Origin: an uncultured Prevotella sp.
GTDB taxonomy: Bacteria > Bacteroidota > Bacteroidia > Bacteroidales > Bacteroidaceae
Direction of reading: 5' to 3'
Assembly (NCBI GenBank): GCA_900551055.1
Contig: URUK01000014.1
Coordinates: 1 to 64,000 of the forward strand
Length of the DNA stretch: 64,000 nt
Shown here piece after piece: positions 51,503 to 59,656 of this stretch (position 1 is its first letter; each line of letters opens with the position of its first letter). A model generated the notes under the pieces. The model was not told the DNA's origin, did not search any database, and worked only from the letters and a program-made list of their open reading frames with translations. The translations under genes were made by a program, and so were the position numbers.

Positions 51503-51745
51503 ATGAGCAATTTCAGTTCAAGGCAAAGCAAGGCGGACAATGCACGTGAACGCGACCATCAGCGGCGTGACAGGCTGGCAGGGTATTTTTACGACCTGTC
51601 GAAGCTGAGTTTCGCCGGCTTGGTGATAGGTGTCATAACGCCGTTATTTACGGACGAAGGTGCCGGAACCAATGTTTTTGTCATTGTTATAGGATTGGTG
51701 CTGACCGTATTGTCGGCCATGTTGGCTAATAAAATATTGAGGTGA
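51503..51745 (+). CDS. Small membrane protein (DUF6722-like)
   Basis: 80 residues starting at 51503, just downstream of the promoter. A charged N-terminus (ADNARERDHQRRDRLAGYF) is followed by two transmembrane helices (LSFAGLVIGVITPLF and VFVIVIGLVLTVLSAMLAN). Small proteins of this kind occur beside priA in Bacteroidales as I recall. Function unknown. Confidence 0.72.
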   Translation: MSNFSSRQSKADNARERDHQRRDRLAGYFYDLSKLSFAGLVIGVITPLFTDEGAGTNVFVIVIGLVLTVLSAMLANKILR

Positions 51746-51747
51746 CT

Positions 51748-51852
51748 ATGGAAGGGCTTGGACTTGTGTTCACTGTAGGCGTGATTGTGGTGGGAGGAAT
51801 TTATCTTTGGACATACACAAAGCGTGGAAAGAAATGGCTTGAAAACCTTTAA
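51748..51852 (+). CDS. 34-residue membrane peptide
   Basis: An ATG two bases after the previous stop (with GAGGTGA upstream as a ribosome-binding site) opens a short frame: one hydrophobic helix (LGLVFTVGVIVVGGIYLW) and a basic tail (TKRGKKWLENL). Tight spacing between the previous gene and priA (11 bp) supports real expression. Function unknown; it may pair with the 80-residue protein. Confidence 0.65.
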   Translation: MEGLGLVFTVGVIVVGGIYLWTYTKRGKKWLENL

Positions 51853-51863
51853 GCGCTTTTGTA

Positions 51864-54140
51864 ATGTCTCCACATTACATAGACGTTCTTCTTCCCGTGC
51901 CGCTTGACAGCACGTTCACTTACTCCGTTCCGCCGCAGATGGAAGGCAGGGCGGAGCGTGGAAAGCGTGTGCTTGTGCCCTTCGGACGCAACAAGAGCTA
52001 TGTGGGCATAATCATAAAGGTACATGACACGAAGCCCGGTTTTGCCGTAAAGGACATAAAACTGGTGCTCGACGATGCTCCCATTGTCACTGACGCCCAG
52101 CTCGAACTGTGGCGGTGGCTGGCTGACTACTACATGTCGGCAGCCGGTGACGTGCTTCAGGCCGCGCTGCCGGGCGGACTCAAGGCGGCTGACGCATACA
52201 AGCCGAAGACCGAGACGTGTCTCGCCCTCGCGCCGGAGTTCAGGAACGAGCGAGCCATACACGTGGCTCTTGACACCTTGGGACGTGCCGAAAAGCAGCG
52301 CAAAGCATTCGCCTGCTTCCTCGCCATGAGCAGCTGGGACACGATAGAGGGCGCTTCCACACACGAAACTTTGGCGGAAGTGACGCGCGACGAGCTGATG
52401 AACACCGCCCACTGCACCGCTGCAACACTGAAAAGCCTTATAGACCGCCGCCTGCTCGTGGCATACGAGCGAGAGGTAGGCCGCCTTAACCACGGCGGCG
52501 AGCCGCATCCTGAAAACATAAAACCGCTCAACGGGGCACAACAGGAAGCCTACAACAAGATTGTCTTTTCGTTCCTGAAGAAGAATGTGGTGCTGCTTCA
52601 CGGCGTGACTTCAAGCGGAAAAACCGAAATATACATACACCTCATCCGTCAGGCATTGGAACGGAAGCAGCAGGTTCTTTACCTCCTGCCCGAAATTGCG
52701 CTGACGGTGCAGATACGGCAGAGACTCCAACGCGTCTTCGGCGACCGCCTCGGCATATACCATTCAAAGTACTCCGATGCCGAGAGAGTTGAAATCTGGA
52801 AGAAGCAAATGTCGCAAAACCCTTACGGAGTAATCCTCGGTGCGCGTTCCGCAGTGCTCCTTCCGTTCTCCAATCTCGGCCTTGTCATCATCGACGAGGA
52901 GCACGAAACGTCGTTCAAACAGCAAGACCCTGCACCACGGTACCATGCACGCTCGGCGGCGATAATGCTCGCCGCCAAGGCCGGAGCAAAGGTTCTGCTC
53001 GGCTCCGCCACGCCGTGCGCCGAGACATGGCACAACGCCCGTACCGGCAAATATGGCTACGTGCGCCTTGACAAGCGCTTCGGCGACATGCAGATGCCCG
53101 AAATCAACGTCGTAGACATAAAGGACTTGCAGCACCGGAAGATGATGAACGGCCCGTTTTCACCGCAGCTTCTCGTTGCGATGCGCCGCGCGTTGGACAA
53201 CAAGGAACAGGTAATCCTCTTCCAGAACCGCCGCGGTTTCGCCCCGATGATTGAGTGCCGTGAATGCGGATGGACGCCAAGATGCGAGGCGTGCGATGTC
53301 TCCCTTACCTTCCATAAAGCCCTCGGACAGCTCACCTGCCACTATTGCGGCCGCACGTATGCCGTGCCCGACGTGTGTCCTTGCTGCGGAAGCCGTGACC
53401 TCCGGGGACGAGGCTACGGCACGGAGAAGGTGGAGGACAAGGTGATGGAGCTTTTTCCGGAAGCCCGTGTGGCGCGTATGGACCTTGACACGACGCGCAC
53501 CCGCAACGCATACGAACGCCTGATAAGCGACTTTTCGGCGCATCGCACCGACATACTCATAGGCACCCAGATGGTAAGCAAGGGCTTGGACTTCGACAAA
53601 GTGTCGGTTGTCGGCATTCTGAACGCCGACTCCATGCTCAATTATCCTGACTTCCGGGCTTATGAACACGCCTTCACGATGATGGCGCAGGTGGCCGGAC
53701 GCGCCGGAAGGAAGGGCAAACAGGGTCTTGTCATACTGCAGACGAAAAGCCCGGAGCTGCCCGTTATCGGCCAAGTGGTGCGCAACGACATGGAGGGTTT
53801 TTACTCCGATCTGCTCGAAGAGCGGCAACTGTTCCGTTATCCGCCGTTCTACCATATAATAAATGTATATCTCCGCCACAAGGACGAGCCTGTGGTATGC
53901 GCGGCGGCGGATGCCCTCGGCACGCTGTTGCGCCAGTGGTTCGGCACCCGTGTGTTAGGTCCCGACAAGCCGTCGGTGGCGCGCGTAAAGGCGATGAACA
54001 TCCGAAAGATGGTTGTAAAGCTTGAACTTGGCATCGACTTGGCCAAAGTCCGCCTTTACCTTAACAAGGGAAAGTCCGCCGTTTTGCAGGACAACAGGTA
54101 CAAAACGGTGACGGTTTATTTTGATGTCGACCCATTGTGA
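51864..54140 (+). CDS. priA: Primosomal protein N' (replication restart helicase)
   Basis: 758 residues. An N-terminal DNA-binding region (YIDVLLPVPLDSTFTYSVP), helicase motifs with Walker A GVTSSGKTEIYIH and DEEH box IDEEHETSFKQQ, and the inserted zinc-binding region with eight cysteines (CRECGWTPRCEACD; CHYCGRTY; CPCCGSRDLRG), then YGTEKVED and the C-terminal helicase lobe (GTQMVSKGLDFDKVSVVGIL, VAGRAGRKGKQG). PriA reloads the replicative helicase at stalled forks. Normal length and complete. Confidence 0.97.
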   Translation: MSPHYIDVLLPVPLDSTFTYSVPPQMEGRAERGKRVLVPFGRNKSYVGIIIKVHDTKPGFAVKDIKLVLDDAPIVTDAQLELWRWLADYYMSAAGDVLQAALPGGLKAADAYKPKTETCLALAPEFRNERAIHVALDTLGRAEKQRKAFACFLAMSSWDTIEGASTHETLAEVTRDELMNTAHCTAATLKSLIDRRLLVAYEREVGRLNHGGEPHPENIKPLNGAQQEAYNKIVFSFLKKNVVLLHGVTSSGKTEIYIHLIRQALERKQQVLYLLPEIALTVQIRQRLQRVFGDRLGIYHSKYSDAERVEIWKKQMSQNPYGVILGARSAVLLPFSNLGLVIIDEEHETSFKQQDPAPRYHARSAAIMLAAKAGAKVLLGSATPCAETWHNARTGKYGYVRLDKRFGDMQMPEINVVDIKDLQHRKMMNGPFSPQLLVAMRRALDNKEQVILFQNRRGFAPMIECRECGWTPRCEACDVSLTFHKALGQLTCHYCGRTYAVPDVCPCCGSRDLRGRGYGTEKVEDKVMELFPEARVARMDLDTTRTRNAYERLISDFSAHRTDILIGTQMVSKGLDFDKVSVVGILNADSMLNYPDFRAYEHAFTMMAQVAGRAGRKGKQGLVILQTKSPELPVIGQVVRNDMEGFYSDLLEERQLFRYPPFYHIINVYLRHKDEPVVCAAADALGTLLRQWFGTRVLGPDKPSVARVKAMNIRKMVVKLELGIDLAKVRLYLNKGKSAVLQDNRYKTVTVYFDVDPL

Positions 54141-54142
54141 GT

Positions 54143-54227
54143 TAAGAATTAAGAGTTAAGAATTAAGAAAATATGCAGAACTTGTACAACGAGGCATATT
54201 TTCTTAATTCTTAACTCTTAATTCTTA
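54143..54227. terminator. 34-bp perfect inverted repeat between priA and the HD phosphohydrolase
   Basis: 54143-54176 and 54194-54227 are exact complements over 34 bp, built of TTAAGAATTAAGAGTTAAG units and an AAAATATGC end, with a 17-base loop. It lies between convergent genes and should stop transcription both ways. Confidence 0.85.
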
Positions 54228-56294
54228 ATTTTTTCCATCTTCCTTTTTCAGTTCTGGATAGCTGGTGCGTGTGTGGTAGATTGCCTTGAGGCGGTCGGTC
54301 AATACCTGCTTTGCCACGGCGATGTCGTGGAACGTTATGGGGCTGTATTTGAAGAAACCGTCGGCCACCTGCTGGTCGATGAGCTTGTTGACAAGTGACG
54401 AGATGCTCTCCTCGGTGTGCTCTTTCAGCGAGCGTGCGGCGGCCTCCACCGTGTCCGCCATCATCAATATGGCCTGTTCCCTGGTAAAGGGGTCGGGTCC
54501 GGGATAGGTGAACAGGGTGTCGTCAACAGGCTCGTCTGGGTGCTCGTTCTTGTAAGATATGTAAAAGTACTTGGTCTTCCCAGTGCCGTGGTGTGTCTTT
54601 ATGAAATCCTTGATTACGCCGGGCAAGTTGTATTTCTCGGCTATCTTCAGTCCGTCGGTCACGTGGCTGATAACCACTTGGGCGGCATCTATGCGCTGCA
54701 TTGCGTCAAGAGGATTGGCGCCTCCCATCTGGTTCTCGGTGAAACAGGCAGGATTTCTCATCTTGCCTATGTCGTGATAGAACGCTCCCGTGCGCACAAG
54801 CTGCGCCTTCGCGCCTATTTTGTTGGCTATTTCGGCGGCGAGGTTGCCCACCATTACCGAGTGTTGGAACGTGCCGGGGGCCACCTCGCTAAGGTCGCGC
54901 AGCAGCTTCTTGTTGGTGTTCGACAATTCTATCAGCGTGACGTTGGATATGAATCCGAACGTTTTTTCTATGACAAGCATCATCGGGTAAGCGAAAAGCA
55001 GCAGCACGCCGTTGGCTATGAAGTACATGTACATGTCGTGGTCCATGGTGAGGATGCTGTTGTCCTGCATCAGCTGCAGCGCGAAGTAGATGGCCGAGCT
55101 GCCGAGAGTCACGAGCACGGCGGTCTTGAATATCTCGGCGCGTTGCGACAGTTCGCGCAGCGAATAGATGGCGATGATGCCGGCCACAAGCTGCACTATG
55201 ATGAACTCGTACTGGTATTTCACGGCGGCGGCGCAGATTAGCACCATCGTGACGTGCGCCGTGAAGGCCGTGCGCGAGTCGAGGAACACGCGGATGAATA
55301 TGGGCGTTATGGCGAAGGGCAGCAGGTAGACGCTCAGCACGTTGTGCGTAATCATCAGTGAAACGAACACCGGGAAGGCCGTTATCATGACGTAGAGCAT
55401 GGCTATGCTGCGCGGTTTCTCGAAGTAATCCTTGCGGAACAGGCGCAGGTATGTGGTGAAAAGGAGTATCAGCGTGCCGACGAACAGCACCTGTCCGGCT
55501 ATCGTCGAGGGCACTGCCGTGGCGCTTGCGCTGCGCCGTTTGGTCTCTTTTTCAAACGAGTTCAGCACTCTGTAAGTGTAGTCGTCGACAATCTCTCCGC
55601 GGTCGATTATCTTCTGTCCGCTCAGCACCATGCCGCTTGCGAGGGGTATTGAGCTCAACAAGTCGCTTACCTCCGTCTCGCTTCTTTCCTTGTCGTATTT
55701 CAGGTTCGGCTGTATGTATTCGTTGAGGTTGCAGTGTACCAGCACCTGTTTCTGGGCTGCGATTTTGGGGTCGGAGAACAGCCGTTCATACGCGGTCATG
55801 GTCGAGTAGAGGCACATTATCTCTATGTTGGTGGCGTTCTTGCCATTGACAATCCTCACCATGTGCATCGTGTCGCGGCTTATTTCTGAGTATTCCGGGG
55901 CGTTCATGATGCCCGCCTGGTAGAGGCGGTGCAGCCGGTCGGCGATGGTTGCCACGTAGCCGGGCGCCAGTCCCGGTATGCCGTCCTTGTATTTGTCGAG
56001 GAACTTGGCTATCTGCTCCTTCTCCACGGCGGCGTCATAGTTGTAGTAAGGCTCGAAAGCTTCCGTTATGCTGTCCTGTTCCTCCTTTATGGTGGCCTCG
56101 GTCTTGTATATGGGGAAGTCGAACTTGGCTATCAGCGAGCCATACATCCAGGGCTTGCCTACATCGTATCGGAACTGCGGACCGCTGTTGCGCGGCAGGA
56201 AAAACACAATGATGCCTACTGTCACCATCACCAGCAGCGTGCATGCCAGCCACCGGCTCCAGGGCTTTCCGCCTGTATTGTCGAACTTTATCAT
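54225..56294 (-). CDS. 7TM-HD family phosphohydrolase (PgpH-like)
   Basis: 689 residues from the ATG at 56294 (MIKFDNTGGKPWSR). One N-terminal membrane helix (TLLVMVTVGIIVFFL), an extracellular 7TMR-HDED domain (to about 310), seven membrane helices (about 315-515) and a cytosolic HD domain with FYHDIGKMRNP, VISHVTDGLKIAEKY and THHGTGKTKYFY. In Firmicutes this architecture (PgpH) hydrolyses c-di-AMP. By analogy it may degrade c-di-AMP here. The stop overlaps the terminator repeat. Confidence 0.9.
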   Translation of the reverse strand: MIKFDNTGGKPWSRWLACTLLVMVTVGIIVFFLPRNSGPQFRYDVGKPWMYGSLIAKFDFPIYKTEATIKEEQDSITEAFEPYYNYDAAVEKEQIAKFLDKYKDGIPGLAPGYVATIADRLHRLYQAGIMNAPEYSEISRDTMHMVRIVNGKNATNIEIMCLYSTMTAYERLFSDPKIAAQKQVLVHCNLNEYIQPNLKYDKERSETEVSDLLSSIPLASGMVLSGQKIIDRGEIVDDYTYRVLNSFEKETKRRSASATAVPSTIAGQVLFVGTLILLFTTYLRLFRKDYFEKPRSIAMLYVMITAFPVFVSLMITHNVLSVYLLPFAITPIFIRVFLDSRTAFTAHVTMVLICAAAVKYQYEFIIVQLVAGIIAIYSLRELSQRAEIFKTAVLVTLGSSAIYFALQLMQDNSILTMDHDMYMYFIANGVLLLFAYPMMLVIEKTFGFISNVTLIELSNTNKKLLRDLSEVAPGTFQHSVMVGNLAAEIANKIGAKAQLVRTGAFYHDIGKMRNPACFTENQMGGANPLDAMQRIDAAQVVISHVTDGLKIAEKYNLPGVIKDFIKTHHGTGKTKYFYISYKNEHPDEPVDDTLFTYPGPDPFTREQAILMMADTVEAAARSLKEHTEESISSLVNKLIDQQVADGFFKYSPITFHDIAVAKQVLTDRLKAIYHTRTSYPELKKEDGKN

Positions 56295-56436
56295 TTTGTC
56301 TTGCGTTGTATTCTTGCCCTGCGAAAATACTAAAAAAATATTCCACTTTGGCAAAAAAACAGTAATTTTGCACAAAAAATCAAGTGTATGGGGGCTGACT
56401 TGCGACCGGCTGCATTCTGCCGGGCCGCCGGACGCT

Positions 56437-56506
56437 TTCCAAAAGGCGGCCTTTTGCAATGTAAAAGGCCACTTTTGCAGGCCAAAAGACGGTCTTTTGC
56501 AAGCCG
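56437..56506. repeat. CAAAAGGCC repeat cluster between divergent genes
   Basis: Three units (ccaaaaggcggccttttgca, gtaaaaggccacttttgca, ccaaaagacggtcttttgca), each a short palindrome, in the control region between the HD phosphohydrolase and gltX. Confidence 0.75.
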
Positions 56507-56555
56507 TAGGGCAACGCGCTGACTGTCAATGGATTACGGTTCGCTGTGAAAACGA

Positions 56556-56636
56556 TGCCTCGTCAACTTGTCACTCGTCACTTGTTGACTTGTCATTCGT
56601 GCCTTGTCTGCTTGTCCCTCGTCACTTGTCAACTAT
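56556..56636. repeat. GACAAGTGACGAG-type repeat, copy 2
   Basis: Tandem CTTGTCACTCGTCACTTGTTG-like units run up to 8 bp before the gltX start. Only one orientation is present here, so a long hairpin is not formed. Confidence 0.65.
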
Positions 56637-56643
56637 TAAAGAC

Positions 56644-58161
56644 ATGGAAGAAAGAAAAACAAGGGTGCGCTTTGCACCCAGTCCTACGGGTGCGCTCCAC
56701 ATCGGCGGAGTGCGCACCGCGCTGTACAATTACCTCTTCGCGCGCCAGAGGGGCGGCGAAATGGTGTTCAGGATTGAAGACACCGACTCCTCGCGCTTCG
56801 TCCCCGGGGCGGAGGAATACATCATCGAGTCGTTCCGCTGGTTGGGCATCAAGTTCGACGAGGGCGTAAGCTTCGGCGGCTCACACGGCCCTTACCGCCA
56901 GAGCGAGCGCCGCAGCATCTACAAGAAGTACGTCGACCAGCTGCTCGCCGACGGCAAGGCGTACATCGCCTTCGACACTCCCGAGGAGCTTGAGGCCAAG
57001 CGTCAGGAAATAAAGAACTTCCAGTATGACGCCCACACGCGCCACATGATGCGCAACTCGCTCACCATGCCCAAGGAAGAAGTTGACGCCCTCATTGCCG
57101 ACGGCGTGCAGTACGTCGTAAGGTTCAAGGTTGAGCCGGGCGAAGAGGTGCACGTAAACGACATGATACGCGGCGACGTGGTTATCAAGAGCGACATCCT
57201 CGACGACAAGGTGCTCTACAAAAGCGCGGACGAACTGCCAACTTACCACCTCGCCAACATAGTTGACGACCACCTGATGGAAATCACCCACGTAATCCGC
57301 GGCGAGGAGTGGCTGCCCAGCGCGCCGCTGCACATGCTGCTCTACCGCGCCTTCGGATGGGAAGCCACCATGCCGCAGTTCGCCCACCTGCCGCTGCTCC
57401 TGAAGCCCGACGGCAAGGGAAAGCTGAGCAAACGCGACGGCGATCGACTCGGTTTCCCCGTATTCCCACTCGAATGGCACGACCCCAAGACCGGCGAAGT
57501 AAGCAACGGCTTCCGCGAACAGGGCTATTTCCCCGAGGCGGTAATCAACTTCCTCGCCCTGCTCGGCTGGAACCCGGGCACGGAGCAGGAGCTGTTCACG
57601 CTTGACGAGCTTGTGGAACAGTTTGACATCGCAAAGTGCAGCAAAGCCGGAGCACGCTTCGACTACAAGAAAGCCGTATGGTTCAACCACGAATACATAC
57701 TCAAGAAGAGCGACGACGAGATAGCAAACCTCTTCGCGCCAATCGTCGCCGGCAACGGCGTCGACGAGCCAATGGAGCGCATCACCAAGGTAGTATCGAT
57801 GATGAAAGACCGCGTCGACTTCGTGAAAGAGCTGTGGCCGCTGTGCTCTTTCTTCTTCATTCCGCCCGTGGAGTACGACGAGAAGACCGTGCGCAAGCGC
57901 TGGAAGGAGGACTCTCCGCAGGTTATGACCGAGCTGGCCGACCTTCTTGAAAGCCTTGACGACTTCTCTTTGGAGAACCAGGAGCGCGAAGTCATGGCCT
58001 GGGTCGAGGCCAAGGGCTACAAGCTGGGCGACGTAATGAACGCCTTTCGCCTTGCCCTCGTGGGCATAGGAAAGGGTCCCGGCATGTTCGACATTTCCGC
58101 TTTCCTCGGCAAGGAGGAGACTCTGCGCCGCCTGCGCAGGGCTGTCGAGGAGCTTTCTTGA
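56644..58161 (+). CDS. gltX: Glutamyl-tRNA synthetase
   Basis: 505 residues from the ATG at 56644 (MEERKTRVRFAPSPTGALHI). Class I synthetase signatures: the HIGH-like HIGG in GALHIGGVRTALYN and the KMSKS-like KLSKR in GKGKLSKRDGDR. A C-terminal anticodon-binding domain ends REVMAWVEAKGYKLGD and RRLRRAVEELS. It charges tRNA-Glu (and possibly tRNA-Gln if a GatCAB route is used). Normal length. Confidence 0.97.
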   Translation: MEERKTRVRFAPSPTGALHIGGVRTALYNYLFARQRGGEMVFRIEDTDSSRFVPGAEEYIIESFRWLGIKFDEGVSFGGSHGPYRQSERRSIYKKYVDQLLADGKAYIAFDTPEELEAKRQEIKNFQYDAHTRHMMRNSLTMPKEEVDALIADGVQYVVRFKVEPGEEVHVNDMIRGDVVIKSDILDDKVLYKSADELPTYHLANIVDDHLMEITHVIRGEEWLPSAPLHMLLYRAFGWEATMPQFAHLPLLLKPDGKGKLSKRDGDRLGFPVFPLEWHDPKTGEVSNGFREQGYFPEAVINFLALLGWNPGTEQELFTLDELVEQFDIAKCSKAGARFDYKKAVWFNHEYILKKSDDEIANLFAPIVAGNGVDEPMERITKVVSMMKDRVDFVKELWPLCSFFFIPPVEYDEKTVRKRWKEDSPQVMTELADLLESLDDFSLENQEREVMAWVEAKGYKLGDVMNAFRLALVGIGKGPGMFDISAFLGKEETLRRLRRAVEELS

Positions 58162-58165
58162 AGCG

Positions 58166-58266
58166 GACGAGTTGACGAGTGACGAGCAGACAAGGCACAA
58201 GCAGACGAGGCAATTTTCAGCTTGTCGGCTTGTTACTTGTCTGCTCGTCACTTGTCAACTTGTCTG
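58166..58266. repeat. GACAAGTGACGAG-type hairpin repeat, copy 3
   Basis: The left half (gacgagttgacgagtgacg, then agcagacaagg) is complementary with scattered mismatches to the right half (cttgtctgctcgtcacttg and on), giving about 45-bp imperfect arms between gltX and the phosphoesterase gene. Confidence 0.7.
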
Positions 58267-58292
58267 CTGAAAATAATAAATTATTGACAAAA

Positions 58293-59378
58293 ATGTGGAT
58301 GTTCATCTTCTTTGTGCTGCCGCTCGTGGGGCTGGCCTACGTGCTGTGGCACGTCTGGTGCATGCTGCCGTGGGGCGTGGCAGGCAAGAGCGCCGTCGTG
58401 ACGGCGTGCGTATTGGCGTTCGCCACGCTGTTCCTCAACTTCTCGCACGCCATCGACCGCTTCCCCATGTGGCTCGCGCGGACGTGCTATGAGGTAGGCA
58501 ATTCGGCCATATTCGTGCTGCTTTACCTCGTCATGCTGTTCCTGCTGCTCGACGTCGGGCGGCTGCTGCACATCGTGCCGAGGCCGCTGCTCTACGCCAA
58601 CGGCTACACCTCGCTGGCCGTTACGGCACTGATGGTTGTGGTGTTCGCCGCCGCTTATGCCAACTACATGCACAAGGCGCGCCACGAAGTGAACCTTCCG
58701 GCAGACGGCAACGTGCCGGCTGGCACTAAGATTGTGATGATGAGCGACATGCACCTTGGCTACCACAACGGCCGCAGGGAGCTGGCGAGGTGGGTTGACA
58801 TGGTCAACGCCGAGCGTCCCGACATTGTGCTGATAGCAGGCGACGTAGTTGACGGCAGCCTGAGGCCGCTGCTCGACGAGGACATGGCCGCCGAGCTGCG
58901 CCGCATAGAAGCCCCGGTGTATGCCTGCCTGGGCAACCATGAATACTATTCGGGCATAGACGGCTCGGTGGACTTCTACCGCAAGGCCGGACTGACGCTG
59001 CTGCGCGACAGCGCGGCGGCCGTGGGCGGCATCGTGATAGTAGGCCGCGACGACCGCTCCAACCCCCGCCGGAAGAGCATAGGCGCACTGATGCGTGGCG
59101 TGGACAAGTCGAAGTACGTCATACTGCTCGACCACCAGCCCTACCACTTGGAGCAGGCCGAGAGGGCCGGCGTAGACTTCCAGTTCAGCGGACACACCCA
59201 CCACGGCCAGGTATGGCCCATATCGTGGATTACGCAGAGCGTCTACGAAGACGCCTACGGCCCCTGGCGGCGCGGCGGTACGCGCTACTATGTCAGCTCG
59301 GGCATGGGCATCTGGGGCGCGAAATTCCGCATCGGCACGTGTTCGGAGTACATAGTCGCCACGTTCGGCGGCAAGTGA
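58293..59378 (+). CDS. Membrane metallophosphoesterase (YkuE-like)
   Basis: 361 residues from the ATG at 58293. Four N-terminal membrane helices (to about 125), then a calcineurin-like phosphoesterase domain with all metal motifs: MMSDMHLGYH, IAGDVVDGS, LGNHEYYSG, LLDHQPYH and FSGHTHHGQVWP. YkuE-like enzymes act on phospholipid or lipid-linked pyrophosphates outside the membrane; that fits the topology but the substrate is open. Confidence 0.9.
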   Translation: MWMFIFFVLPLVGLAYVLWHVWCMLPWGVAGKSAVVTACVLAFATLFLNFSHAIDRFPMWLARTCYEVGNSAIFVLLYLVMLFLLLDVGRLLHIVPRPLLYANGYTSLAVTALMVVVFAAAYANYMHKARHEVNLPADGNVPAGTKIVMMSDMHLGYHNGRRELARWVDMVNAERPDIVLIAGDVVDGSLRPLLDEDMAAELRRIEAPVYACLGNHEYYSGIDGSVDFYRKAGLTLLRDSAAAVGGIVIVGRDDRSNPRRKSIGALMRGVDKSKYVILLDHQPYHLEQAERAGVDFQFSGHTHHGQVWPISWITQSVYEDAYGPWRRGGTRYYVSSGMGIWGAKFRIGTCSEYIVATFGGK

Positions 59379-59437
59379 TGCAATCCTACACGCCGAAAAC
59401 CGTAAGCCTGAGACTTCTCAGCCCACGGAGTGGGCGA

Positions 59438-59463
59438 TAACTTCTTTAACTCCTTTAACTTCT
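59438..59463. repeat. Intergenic repeat TAACTyCTTTAACTCCTTTAAC, copy 2
   Basis: Partner of 45554-45579, one mismatch. It is directly followed by a terminator hairpin. Confidence 0.6.
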
Positions 59464-59465
59464 TA

Positions 59466-59497
59466 ATGGATGTCGGATTGACCGACATCCATTTTAT
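59466..59497 (+). terminator. Terminator after the metallophosphoesterase gene
   Basis: Perfect 11-bp stem (atggatgtcgg with ccgacatccat, 59466-59476 and 59482-59492), 5-base loop, followed by TTTATAT. Confidence 0.8.
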
Positions 59498-59602
59498 ATA
59501 TAATAATAGGTGAATTTTGAAGATATTTTGAAGTAATACCATTGCAATTTCTTTGTAAAAACTTGCTAATCGTAAGGCAATGCGATTGCAACACCACAGC
59601 TT

Positions 59603-59610
59603 TAATTTTG
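59603..59610 (+). promoter_or_regulatory. -7 promoter box of the TonB receptor gene
   Basis: TAATTTTG followed by C, 46 bp upstream of the start at 59657. A TTGC at about 59586 is a possible -33 element. Confidence 0.6.
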
Positions 59611-59656
59611 CACCCGGAAACAGGATTGTGATGTTTTTTTACGAAGAAAGGACAAA

